Part shown: positions 1 to 7,285 of the stretch, piece after piece
Numbering within the stretch: the stretch's first letter is position 1
Layout: the number at the start of each line of letters is the position of its first letter
Assembly (NCBI RefSeq): GCF_035207705.1
Contig: NZ_CP128187.1
Location: forward strand, 930,001-994,000
Direction: 5' to 3'
Length of the DNA stretch: 64,000 nt
Source: Maribacter sp. BPC-D8
GTDB taxonomy: Bacteria; Bacteroidota; Bacteroidia; Flavobacteriales; Flavobacteriaceae
Program-made: the position numbers and the translations under genes
The notes under the pieces: generated by a model
Told to the model about the DNA's origin: nothing
The model's input: only the letters and a program-made list of their open reading frames with translations
The model's database searches: none

Positions 1-614
1 TACATTTTCTTGAATTCTTCTCTTGGTGATTGTGATACAAAATCTTCTGGTATTGTAAAGCTCAAAGAATCTGCGACTATGGTTGAGGTCATTTTTAAAC
101 TATCAGTTCTGTCTTCATTTACTAGGTATAGCGCAACGTCTGTATAGTCACTTAAACCTTCGGCATGTATTACAATTTTCTTATTACCATGCGCAAACAT
201 TTCTGCATTGTTTATATAACCTACTAAATCATCAGATAATAATTTTTCATAATCAATTTCAACTGCTTTAGTAGTAAAGTAATACGTTTCACTATCTAGG
301 CTGTTGCTGTTATTAGAAACCTCAACTTTTACTTCGTAAGTAGTTGCTTTTTCTAAGCCGGTTAAGGTGGCATAAAAACCTTCTAAAGGAATTGATTGAT
401 AAGAATCGTTTGAATTTTTTTCTCGATACAGAAGCATACTATTCTCACTAGAATATCTTCCGCTCATTCTAATATTTGCTGAAGTAAATTCTACTTCTGA
501 AATTGTCATTTCAAAATCTACAAACTCTAGTTCTGGTTCTGAATCTTCTGAACTACAAGATGTTAGAAAGATAAAGGCTGTTACGTAAATAAAATAATTG
601 AATGTTTTAAGCAT
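1..614 (-). CDS. Partial lipoprotein with fibronectin-III-like or IPT-like region, runs off left edge
   Basis: The reading frame opens with ATG at 614 and stays open to base 1, giving at least 204 residues; the C-terminus lies outside the window. The N-terminus MLKTFNYFIYVTAFIFLTSC is a lipoprotein signal peptide with the lipobox Cys at residue 20, followed by an acidic Ser/Glu/Asp tether typical of surface-exposed Bacteroidota lipoproteins. Residues about 35-115 read as alternating beta strands ending in a segment like TGLEKATTYEVKVEVSNNS, which resembles a fibronectin type III strand pattern. Function is unknown; anchoring in the outer membrane is inferred from the signal. No neighbour is close enough to suggest an operon. 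Confidence 0.75.
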   Translation of the reverse strand, partial: MLKTFNYFIYVTAFIFLTSCSSEDSEPELEFVDFEMTISEVEFTSANIRMSGRYSSENSMLLYREKNSNDSYQSIPLEGFYATLTGLEKATTYEVKVEVSNNSNSLDSETYYFTTKAVEIDYEKLLSDDLVGYINNAEMFAHGNKKIVIHAEGLSDYTDVALYLVNEDRTDSLKMTSTIVADSLSFTIPEDFVSQSPREEFKKM

Positions 615-802
615 AGTAGTGGGTTAAGGTTTAAAAAATTGGGTTCTAAATCAATCTTTTACATAACGTTAATGCTTGTAATTTATTTAGTTATTCATTA
701 AGTTTTTGAAGAATTTTCTGTAATTTATTGTAAGTTAAAAAGTTGAAGATTAATTTCCATTTTGGTTAACCAATTTAGTTGATTTGAAATAAGCCTTTCA
801 TA

Positions 803-836
803 AAAAAAACCGGACTCCATAATGGATGTCCGGCTT
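803..836 (-). terminator. Intrinsic terminator after the FAH-family gene
   Basis: Read leftward, the arms CCGGACATCCAT and ATGGAGTCCGG form a GC-rich stem (one bulged base) followed by a run of eight T. It starts about 25 bases after the stop codon of the FAH-family gene, so it very likely ends that transcript. Confidence 0.85.
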
Positions 837-859
837 AGTATATAATTTATAACAAAGGT

Positions 860-1474
860 TTATACCATTTTAAAATCTAATAATAATTCTCCTTCAATAG
901 AAGCCTGTAAATGATCACCTTTAAATATCTCACCTGCACCCACTGCTGGTGTACCTGTAAAAATCATGTCACCAGGGTTCAAGGTCATGAATGTAGAAAC
1001 AAAGCTGATGATTTCAGCAAAGTTATAAATGATATAACCTGTGTTACCTACTTGTTTCTTTTCTCCGTTGATTACTAAATCAAAATTGATATTATCTAAT
1101 TCAGGAAAATCGCTTACCGGTTTAAAACCTGCAATAGGCGAAGCGCCATCGAAACCTTTCGCCAAAGCCCACGGACCTTTTTTCTCTCTACTCGCTGTAA
1201 GTACATCTTTTGCAGTATAGTCAATACCGATACCTATTTCAGAAATGTATGAGTTTGCCTCTTCTAAAGAGACATTTTTAGCAGTCTTACCAATTTTAAC
1301 TACTAATTCAACTTCATAGATTAGCTGGTTGGTAATAGCAGGGAATGCGACATCTTTACTATCTGTAACTAGGGTAGAATCGGGCTTTGTGAAAATGAGT
1401 TGTACATCATTCTTTAATCCATCTATTTCAGATTTATCAACTACGTAATTCTTTCCTATGCCTATAATTTTCAT
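860..1474 (-). CDS. Fumarylacetoacetate hydrolase (FAH) family protein
   Basis: A 204-residue compact protein of the FAH superfamily (FAHD1/acylpyruvase and HHDD-isomerase group). These enzymes cleave or isomerise C-C bonds of oxo-acids with a divalent metal. The metal-binding acidic pattern is visible: ExE at residues 54-56 (YEVELVVKIG) and Asp85 in GIDYTAKDV. The typical GFDGASPIAGF and FTGTPAVGAG segments follow. Length fits single-domain members. It starts with ATG at 1474 and stands alone, with its own terminator downstream. The exact substrate (oxaloacetate, acylpyruvate or an aromatic breakdown product) cannot be read from the sequence; no aromatic catabolism genes are near. Confidence 0.85.
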   Translation of the reverse strand: MKIIGIGKNYVVDKSEIDGLKNDVQLIFTKPDSTLVTDSKDVAFPAITNQLIYEVELVVKIGKTAKNVSLEEANSYISEIGIGIDYTAKDVLTASREKKGPWALAKGFDGASPIAGFKPVSDFPELDNINFDLVINGEKKQVGNTGYIIYNFAEIISFVSTFMTLNPGDMIFTGTPAVGAGEIFKGDHLQASIEGELLLDFKMV

Positions 1475-1603
1475 AATTCTGGTGTTAGTGTGTTATTTTG
1501 TTTTACGCAGTAAAATTAATGATTATGGCAAGTATAGTAATGTGTTTTACTTGAAATCACATTAAAGCTACTTTTTGTTTGAAGACTTCACGTTGTAGCA
1601 AAA

Positions 1604-2854
1604 TTATTTCATCTCTTCAATTGGCGTATTCGCTTTTGAATTGTAAATTAAAATGGCATAATCGATAAACTCTGTGGTAGATTTTCCTTTTACGGCTTCT
1701 CCATTTGAGGTATCATCTGTCATCACAATCTCTATCAAATCTGGCATTCCAGCACTGTACGGCGTATTACTAGTATTTAAGCGGAATAAGGTCATGTCAG
1801 ATAATTTAGCCTTTTTTAAGTGCTCAATGCCGAGAAAATACTCTTTCTCATAATCTCCGATTCCGAATCCACCTTCGGTAGTGAAAGAGAGATATTCTCC
1901 GTTGTCATCATACACATGGTCCCAAAGCACACGACTTTCTGTAAAGTAGCCAATAACCGAAATTACCCTATCGCGTGGATAAATATTATTTTCTATTAAT
2001 CTGGTAAAAAATGACGGATTATTGCCCTCTCTCTGTTTCTCTAAATGGAAAAAACCAAACCTTAGAAATTGAGGTTTTTGTTTGAAATTGTAAATGGAGT
2101 CTAAGTGAACATAATTATTGAAAATCACTTCTTCTCGGTTGATTTTAGGATTAAAAGAATACTTCAAGTCTTGCATAATGTGATTAAAAGCAAAAGTATC
2201 TTTAATGGACTTTGAGTACGTTTCAGTATTTGCCTCATAGGATGCTACTAAGGCTTTCAGCACACTTTTAGAGTAACTATCGTAGTAAGGCGAATAATCT
2301 GTGGTGTCTAAGGCAACCATCTGTTCTAAATTACGTACAGCTGTATCTTTAATCGTATTAGTAGGTATTAATTCTAATAAGTGTTTAGAAGTGTATTTGT
2401 AGGTCACTAATTGATCAATACCCACAACGGTCAATTTGTCTTTTTCTGGGAGTTTATCGTTGAGGTTCTTAATGCTTTTCCACTTTTCATAAGTTTCAAT
2501 ACTTTGCTCTTGTGGTACTCTAGCACCGTAATTACTTACTAAATCTTTTAGTAACAAGGTGTCACCAGTTTGTAAGTATGTATTAAAGAAATGCCCAAGA
2601 CTAAAATCTGTTTCGGGTAAGTAATATTCAACAGCACCAGCTTTAGTTAGCGAAGTAAGCAAGGCGTGTTCTGCAGTTTCAGTTTTTACACTACCATGGT
2701 AAGCACCAAAACCGATGATGTTGAAGTTTTTTTGAGGGAAATTAAAATTTGATTCCGTCATATCAAATCGATTATTTTCTAAGTAATCAATTTTTGTTTG
2801 CGAATAGGAGTGAAGTGAGATGACTGCTACTAGAACTACTAAAATGTTTTTCAT
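1604..2854 (-). CDS. Secreted erythromycin-esterase-like protein
   Basis: A 416-residue protein with a cleavable signal peptide (MKNILVVLVAVISLHSYSQ, predicted cut near residue 19). Residues 45-90 (GFGAYHGSVKTE, then ETDFSLGHFFNTYL) recall the EreA/ChaN/TraB fold, where a His and nearby acidic residues form the active site; His53, Glu59 and Glu81 are candidates. Later blocks (TVVGIDQLVTYKYTSKHLLEL and DRVISVIGYF segments) also fit this fold. The real substrate of such periplasmic relatives is unknown, and antibiotic resistance should not be assumed. ATG start at 2854. It is monocistronic as far as can be seen. Confidence 0.55.
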   Translation of the reverse strand: MKNILVVLVAVISLHSYSQTKIDYLENNRFDMTESNFNFPQKNFNIIGFGAYHGSVKTETAEHALLTSLTKAGAVEYYLPETDFSLGHFFNTYLQTGDTLLLKDLVSNYGARVPQEQSIETYEKWKSIKNLNDKLPEKDKLTVVGIDQLVTYKYTSKHLLELIPTNTIKDTAVRNLEQMVALDTTDYSPYYDSYSKSVLKALVASYEANTETYSKSIKDTFAFNHIMQDLKYSFNPKINREEVIFNNYVHLDSIYNFKQKPQFLRFGFFHLEKQREGNNPSFFTRLIENNIYPRDRVISVIGYFTESRVLWDHVYDDNGEYLSFTTEGGFGIGDYEKEYFLGIEHLKKAKLSDMTLFRLNTSNTPYSAGMPDLIEIVMTDDTSNGEAVKGKSTTEFIDYAILIYNSKANTPIEEMK

Positions 2855-2927
2855 TGTTTGGTTTTCATTAATAGATAACCAGTTTTTGAAAATGTTACAT
2901 CAGCATTTTTAAAGTTATAGTTTGGGT

Positions 2928-2942
2928 ATAGTTGTATTGATG
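2928..2942 (+). repeat. Short direct repeat, left copy, flanking the LRR pseudogene
   Basis: ATAGTTGTATTGATG at 2928-2942 recurs with one mismatch at 4125-4139 (ATAGTTGCATTGATG). Both are followed by TTTATTA, directly in the right copy and after six extra bases in the left copy. The copies lie just outside the broken LRR gene. This may be chance or the scar of a duplication or insertion. Confidence 0.35.
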
Positions 2943-3079
2943 AATGTCTTTATTATTTAATACAGATTTTATGTGCTAATTTTTTCTTCAAGTTACTTTG
3001 CTTGATCAACTTAAGTTGTTCTTGCATTACATTTGTTTTTAATTATATGCATAACTAGAGTAGTACCATTATTTGAGAT

Positions 3080-4075
3080 TTACTGTTTTATTAAAACTTG
3101 CGCATCCTTTTTCATTTCTTCATATCTGCTTTTGAATTCTAAACATTTCTCATCAGCTTTAGGGTTATTGCATTTTACTTTACCTGCACCCTTGCCTAAA
3201 AACTCAAAATAACCAGGGTTAGGGTCTTTGATAATTCTTCTACCTTCATGGTTTATAGAAACCTCAGTATGTTCTTTCTTTAGAATTTCTTCAGATAATT
3301 TTGAGCGGAAATCTTTTTTGGGAAGATAAAGCACATCGCAATACCCATGTACTACTTTTGTAAAAGGCTCCCAAAGTGCACCCTCTATATTTGGTAATGC
3401 TGTCTCTAAAAAAGCAAATTCTTAGGTAGCGAACATATTACTAATTATATTTATTTTCTTAAGTTTTTTTAAAGTTGCAATAGGCTCAAAAGCAGGGTAA
3501 GCAGTTTTATTAATAACCCAAATTAAAGCCAAAACCTCAAGATTTGGTAGTCCTTTTAAAAATTCAAAATTCTCAATAGGTTGCTTCCAATCTAAAGTTC
3601 CGTTTATGTATAAATATCTTAAACTTTTAATGCCTGATAGCCCATCAAAATTTTTAACTTTTCTAAGATTTTCGAAGTGTAAAGATTTAAGTTTTGTCAA
3701 CTTTTTTAATGGAGAAAGGTCTGAAAATCCAGAAACATATTCAAGAATTAACTCTTCTAAATTGTACAAATCACCAATAAAATCAATGTCTTTTGCTCTA
3801 AAAAAAGTAACTCTTAATCTTTTAAGATGTGTCAGTTTTCTAATAGCTTGAACTTGTTCTTTGCTAGGGTCGTTTAAAGTTAGTTCTTCAAGGTTTGGAC
3901 AATCAAATATTTGCTACCAATGTTCCTTTTCTTGGTTTTTGCCAATGGTTAAGATTTTGACTTCTTCTTTATTACCAATTTCGAAATTTGCTATGAACGC
4001 AAATCTGTCTCTATTGGGTATTTTTGTCCAATAGTCGCCTGTTCTATCTAAAAAATCTCCAAAATGATGTTTCAT
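3080..4075 (-). pseudogene. Leucine-rich-repeat protein gene, broken by two in-frame stop codons
   Basis: One uninterrupted frame runs leftward from ATG at 4075 to the stop at 3082-3080 (332 codons), apart from TAG at 3916-3914 (codon 54) and TAA at 3424-3422 (codon 218). Residues 55-217 hold about six leucine-rich units, for example LPNLEVLALIWV and LSGIKSLRYLYING; residues 219-331 form a separate C-terminal region with GYCDVLYLPKKDF and KVKCNNPKADEKCLEF. No frameshift is present, so the decay looks recent. Each stop is one C-to-T change from a Gln codon (CAG, CAA). No signal peptide is seen. A stretch of the middle (TTG at 3769) or the last 84 residues could still be translated alone, but nothing supports that. 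Sequencing error or read-through are alternatives. Confidence 0.8.
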
Positions 4076-4124
4076 CAGTAGTATTCTATGGTCTATTTAA
4101 TATCTCGAACGTTTTTATATTAGA

Positions 4125-4139
4125 ATAGTTGCATTGATG
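4125..4139 (+). repeat. Short direct repeat, right copy, flanking the LRR pseudogene
   Basis: ATAGTTGCATTGATG, partner of the copy at 2928-2942 with one mismatch. It sits 50 bases upstream of the pseudogene's start codon. Significance uncertain. Confidence 0.35.
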
Positions 4140-4186
4140 TTTATTAAGGTTTTAAAAGTATATTGAACTTCTTATTATCTTGTAAA

Positions 4187-4306
4187 TTAATCAAAATTAC
4201 CAGATTCAATTTTTCCATATTTAGATAATATTTGTTCGAGTTCCTTAAAATCAATATTTGCAGCATCTCCATTTTCAAATTTTTGAATGTAAACAGTATA
4301 GCTCAT
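4187..4306 (-). CDS. Short 39-residue ORF, probably a gene fragment
   Basis: ATG at 4306 opens a 39-codon frame beginning MSYTVYIQKFENGD and ending IESGNFD before TAA at 4189-4187. The opening looks like the N-terminus of small cytoplasmic proteins of about 120-150 residues that I recall from Proteobacteria and Bacteroidota, some of which sit in toxin-immunity loci; this resemblance is from memory only. Here translation stops after 39 residues, and no continuation is seen in another frame, so it is most likely the 5' remnant of a truncated gene. It lies between the LRR pseudogene and a lipoprotein gene, in the most decayed part of the window. Confidence 0.4.
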   Translation of the reverse strand: MSYTVYIQKFENGDAANIDFKELEQILSKYGKIESGNFD

Positions 4307-4365
4307 ATTTAGTTTTAAGGTTTTGAATTGTTCGGTTCGGCGAAGTAACCATGTGCTGGAGATAT

Positions 4366-4914
4366 TTATTTTATTATTTCAATTCCCTTAGTTACATCTC
4401 TGAAAAATGTTTCCAGTTCTAATTTAATTTTTACAACCTGTTCAGGATTTATGATTTCTGAATTATTAATGTCAAATAATCGTGTCTTTGAATCAGAATA
4501 TGATAGATAATAAATTGTAGAGTCAGTCTTGTAATTTTCTTCGTAATAAGGTCTGTCATAATCGTATGCCAGTTGTCGTACGAACTTGAATTCGGTATTT
4601 CGATTTTTTTTCGTCCAATAGGTATAGTTCAGTTTACCAGTTTCACCGTATAGCCAAAAGTCTAATACATCGTATTCAAAGTTATTGCTTTGAAAAATCA
4701 CTAAATCACCTCCATCAGTAGAATGGTCGTAAAGTTGAATAGTATCAGTTATAAATTTCGTTTTATTTTTCTCAAAATCTTGAAGAAACTCAAAGTCTTT
4801 AAGAGTAGTGGTTGATTTTTTAGTTTCTACGTTTTCTGTTTTCTTTTTGGTGTTATGATTTACACCGCAGGAATACAATCCGATAATTAGTAAAATGTAT
4901 AATATTCTATTCAT
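4366..4914 (-). CDS. Orphan lipoprotein A of an attC-like cassette pair
   Basis: I do not recognise the family. The frame could be opened upstream at 5034, but the extra 40 residues would translate the attC-like repeat. The ATG at 4914 directly begins a lipoprotein signal (MNRILYILLIIGLYSCG, lipobox Cys at residue 16), so it is preferred; product 182 residues. After a Lys/Thr/Glu-rich tether comes a mixed alpha/beta body with many Tyr and Asp residues (YDRPYYEENY, YYLSYSD). The start lies 19 bases after the GTTAGGT core of the element at 4932-5031. Role unknown; location in the periplasm or outer membrane is inferred from the signal. Confidence 0.65.
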   Translation of the reverse strand: MNRILYILLIIGLYSCGVNHNTKKKTENVETKKSTTTLKDFEFLQDFEKNKTKFITDTIQLYDHSTDGGDLVIFQSNNFEYDVLDFWLYGETGKLNYTYWTKKNRNTEFKFVRQLAYDYDRPYYEENYKTDSTIYYLSYSDSKTRLFDINNSEIINPEQVVKIKLELETFFRDVTKGIEIIK

Positions 4915-4931
4915 ATGTTTTCTTATACCAG

Positions 4932-5031
4932 ACCTAACATTTCCGATAGCTATCGAGATTAGCGACTTCTTAAATAAATACAGACCATTCGATTTAGCAG
5001 CATAATCCGCAATTCGCTTATTTTTTGTTAG
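4932..5031 (-). repeat. attC-like imperfect inverted-repeat element between two lipoprotein genes
   Basis: About 100 bases bounded by CTAACA (5031-5026 on the minus strand) and its complement TGTTAG (4939-4934). Read leftward, the right end GTTAGGT fits the GTTRRRY core of integron attC sites exactly; the left end TGCTAAC is an imperfect RYYYAAC. A perfect palindrome CGATAGCTATCG lies near the right end. The stop codon of the upstream lipoprotein falls inside the left end and the next ATG follows the right end by about 19 bases, which is the layout of gene cassettes. I also recall translated copies of this repeat (ADYAAKSNGLY, SLISIAIGNV) as spurious N-termini in other Flavobacteriaceae. No integrase gene is in the window. 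Confidence 0.4.
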
Positions 5032-5785
5032 CAATTGTTTTAATTGGTTTTCCTGCTAAAGTTTCGAAATTGTAATAATTTTCACTTTCGTAAATTCTAA
5101 AGACCTTTTTTACTTCGCTTTCGGGGATTTTTTGAATCAGTTTTTCAATTTCTTCATCAGAAATTGACTTGTCAGCAAAAATTCTAAAATGAATTTCAGA
5201 TTCTAATTTTCTCTGATGATATCTATCTAGTGGTTGAAGATTTCGTTTAAAATTGATAACGTCTTTGTTAATATAATCCATTCCATTTCCAAATTCCGAA
5301 ACTATAGTTGTTTTGCCATTAGTATTTTCGATAAAAAATTTTAGCCCGTAACTTCCTTCTAACTTTATCCTTTGAATTTTGTTATCATATGGTAATTTGA
5401 AAGGTACACCACTTATTTTGCTTAGGAATTCAAAATAATTATCTGCTCGAATTAAATTGAAATTTCGTCCCATATTTGAATCTTTAACTTTAATAAAAGA
5501 TAGGGTATTGTTATTATCTGATAGGGCATATTCTAAAATCATTGCTGTCGTATCCTTTATAAAAGTTTGATAGGGCCACTGTTCAATATAATCAAATTCA
5601 ATTTTTGATTCGTTCGCGGTCCATTTTACATTTTGTGTATTCCATTCCATAGATATTAAGCTATCAGGGTAAAAATAGAATCTAGTAAATCCATCATTTT
5701 CCCTACCGTACCACTTTCCATTTAATTTCTTTTCAAATGAGTTTTGTCCGCAAGACAATAATGCCAAAGCAGGAAGTAAAATCAT
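5018..5785 (-). CDS. Orphan lipoprotein B of an attC-like cassette pair
   Basis: Family not recognised. ATG at 5785 is chosen because it directly starts a lipoprotein signal (MILLPALALLSCGQ, lipobox Cys at residue 12); 12 in-frame codons upstream to 5821 lack signal character. The mature part, about 240 residues, opens with LNGKWYGRENDGFTRFYFY, reminiscent of a lipocalin-like beta-barrel strand, followed by more strands and an alpha-helical C-terminus. The last codons (TIANKK) and stop lie within the attC-like element. No promoter was identified. Function unknown; the pairing with the next lipoprotein through the repeat is the main clue that this is mobile accessory DNA. Confidence 0.7.
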   Translation of the reverse strand: MILLPALALLSCGQNSFEKKLNGKWYGRENDGFTRFYFYPDSLISMEWNTQNVKWTANESKIEFDYIEQWPYQTFIKDTTAMILEYALSDNNNTLSFIKVKDSNMGRNFNLIRADNYFEFLSKISGVPFKLPYDNKIQRIKLEGSYGLKFFIENTNGKTTIVSEFGNGMDYINKDVINFKRNLQPLDRYHQRKLESEIHFRIFADKSISDEEIEKLIQKIPESEVKKVFRIYESENYYNFETLAGKPIKTIANKK

Positions 5786-5914
5786 TATAAAGTGTTTTTT
5801 ATTAAAAATAGCGGGCAACATACAAATATGTGTAAGTGAGATAATAATAAATATACGTTTTTCTTCGAACGCTTATTTTAACGCCATTCAGAAAACTTAA
5901 TACTAGTGGATAAG

Positions 5915-6364
5915 TTACAACACCTTTCTAAAACAAACACTATTCTCCATCAGCTCATACGGTGGGTAGTTATCAATAATTGTGTAATTATTCTTTTTGT
6001 AGAGTGCAATGGCTTCAGGCTGGCGCAATCCTGTTTCTAAGACGGAGTAGGTGTAATTCAATTCTTTTGCCCACTCTTCTAATACTACGAGTACTTTTGA
6101 GGCAATTCCTTTACCACGAAAATCTGGTTGTACGTACATGCGTTTAATCTCAACCGAGTCTTTGTTGAATTCTTTGAAAGCTCCGCAAGCAACAAGGGTT
6201 TCATCAGTATAAAAGACAACACAGTTTTTCAACGCATCAATACCATTAAATTGTGCATAGAAAGTATTCTCGTCTCCATCTCGTAATGCCAAGTCTGCAT
6301 CAAGTAGCGCTACTAATTCTTTGAAGTTTTGGTTATCGCTAGAGTGACGTTTATAGTAAAGCAT
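5915..6364 (-). CDS. GNAT-family N-acetyltransferase
   Basis: A 149-residue single-domain GNAT enzyme, which moves an acetyl group from acetyl-CoA to an amine. Motif A is clear at residues 76-89 (MYVQPDFRGKGIASK), holding the pyrophosphate-binding RGKGIAS loop; motif B follows with the usual ALYKKNNY segment near residue 126, and NYPPYELMENSVCF at the end is common in this subgroup. Substrate unknown. It is 14 bases upstream-facing to the metallophosphatase gene in the same direction, so co-transcription with the 5'-nucleotidase genes is likely. Confidence 0.85.
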   Translation of the reverse strand: MLYYKRHSSDNQNFKELVALLDADLALRDGDENTFYAQFNGIDALKNCVVFYTDETLVACGAFKEFNKDSVEIKRMYVQPDFRGKGIASKVLVVLEEWAKELNYTYSVLETGLRQPEAIALYKKNNYTIIDNYPPYELMENSVCFRKVL

Positions 6365-6378
6365 AAGAGGTCTCTTTT

Positions 6379-7284
6379 TTAGACTTTAATAGTGTATCCG
6401 TTCGCGTTAACAGTGCTGTTGTCAAAATAGAAATCGATACGACCAAGGTTCACGCCAAAACATCCAACTTGATTTACCAATACATCACGCTCAGCAGCAT
6501 TCGTTACAATTGTAGGTTTATCTAAAAATGTATGGGTATGACCGCCAATGATCAAATCGGTGTATTTAGTTCTTTTGGCAAGTTTTAAATCATCGGGTTT
6601 TTCAGTGCTATATTCATATCCTAAGTGAGAAAGACAAACAACCAAATCGCACTTTTCCTCATTCTTAAGTTTGATCTCCATATCGGTTGCCAGTTCATAA
6701 GGGTCAAGAAATACGGTCTCTTTATAGAGTTGTTTTGTAACCAGTCCGTCTAACTTAATTCCTAATCCGTAGACACCAACTTTAATTCCATCTTTCTCAT
6801 AAATCTTATACGGCTGTGTTAATCCATCTAAAACCGTATTAGAGAAATCGTAATTGGCACTGATAAAATTAAATTTAGCGTAAGGCATTTGAGCTAATAA
6901 TCCGTCAATACCATTATCAAAATCATGATTACCAATAGTGGTCGCATCATAATTAAGCATGCTCATTAATTTAAATTCTAGTTCACCACCATAAAAGTTA
7001 AAGTATGGAGTACCTTGAAAGATATCACCGGCATCGAAAAGAAATGTATGCGGGTTCACTTTACGAATACTATCTACCAAACCTGCTCTACGTGCCAAAC
7101 CGCCCAACCCTGGGAAATCTGCATGATCGTTAGGGAAAGCATCTATATGACTATGTACATCATTGGTATGTAAAATAGTAATATGCTTTTTTGTAGATAC
7201 ATTGCAAGAGTTTAAACCCAAGCCACCAAGAGTCAGTAGACTAGACGATGCGGCAGTATTTCGTATAAATTTTCTTCTTTCCAT
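6379..7284 (-). CDS. Metallophosphatase half of a split 5'-nucleotidase, Tat-exported lipoprotein
   Basis: A 301-residue calcineurin-like metallophosphoesterase matching the N-terminal catalytic domain of UshA-type 5'-nucleotidases. Metal-binding motifs are intact: HTNDVHSH (residues 39-46), FDAGDIFQG (83-91), GNHDFDNG (118-125), LSHLGYE and GGHTHTF near the C-terminus. The N-terminus MERRKFIRNTAASSSLLTLG has the twin-arginine pattern, followed by LNSC, so it is probably exported folded and lipid-anchored. It lacks the C-terminal substrate-binding domain, which is encoded by the gene ending one base upstream. The pair probably hydrolyses nucleotides or related phosphoesters in the periplasm. 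Confidence 0.88.
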   Translation of the reverse strand: MERRKFIRNTAASSSLLTLGGLGLNSCNVSTKKHITILHTNDVHSHIDAFPNDHADFPGLGGLARRAGLVDSIRKVNPHTFLFDAGDIFQGTPYFNFYGGELEFKLMSMLNYDATTIGNHDFDNGIDGLLAQMPYAKFNFISANYDFSNTVLDGLTQPYKIYEKDGIKVGVYGLGIKLDGLVTKQLYKETVFLDPYELATDMEIKLKNEEKCDLVVCLSHLGYEYSTEKPDDLKLAKRTKYTDLIIGGHTHTFLDKPTIVTNAAERDVLVNQVGCFGVNLGRIDFYFDNSTVNANGYTIKV

Positions 7285-7285
7285 T

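Noticed and set aside
83..271. Rightward 62-codon open frame near the left edge
   Set aside because: It lies antisense inside the partial lipoprotein gene (1-614 minus), which has a proper signal peptide; no promoter or family pattern supports the rightward frame.
1604..2854. Macrolide resistance gene
   Set aside because: Only distant fold-level similarity to erythromycin esterases is visible; it is not in a resistance context, so resistance is not claimed.
3606..3851. Rightward 81-codon frame opposite the LRR pseudogene
   Set aside because: Antisense shadow of the leucine-rich repeats; no features of its own.
4915..5034. 40-residue N-terminal extension of the lipoprotein at 4366-4914
   Set aside because: The extension translates the attC-like repeat and precedes a perfect lipoprotein signal peptide, so the downstream ATG is the likely start.
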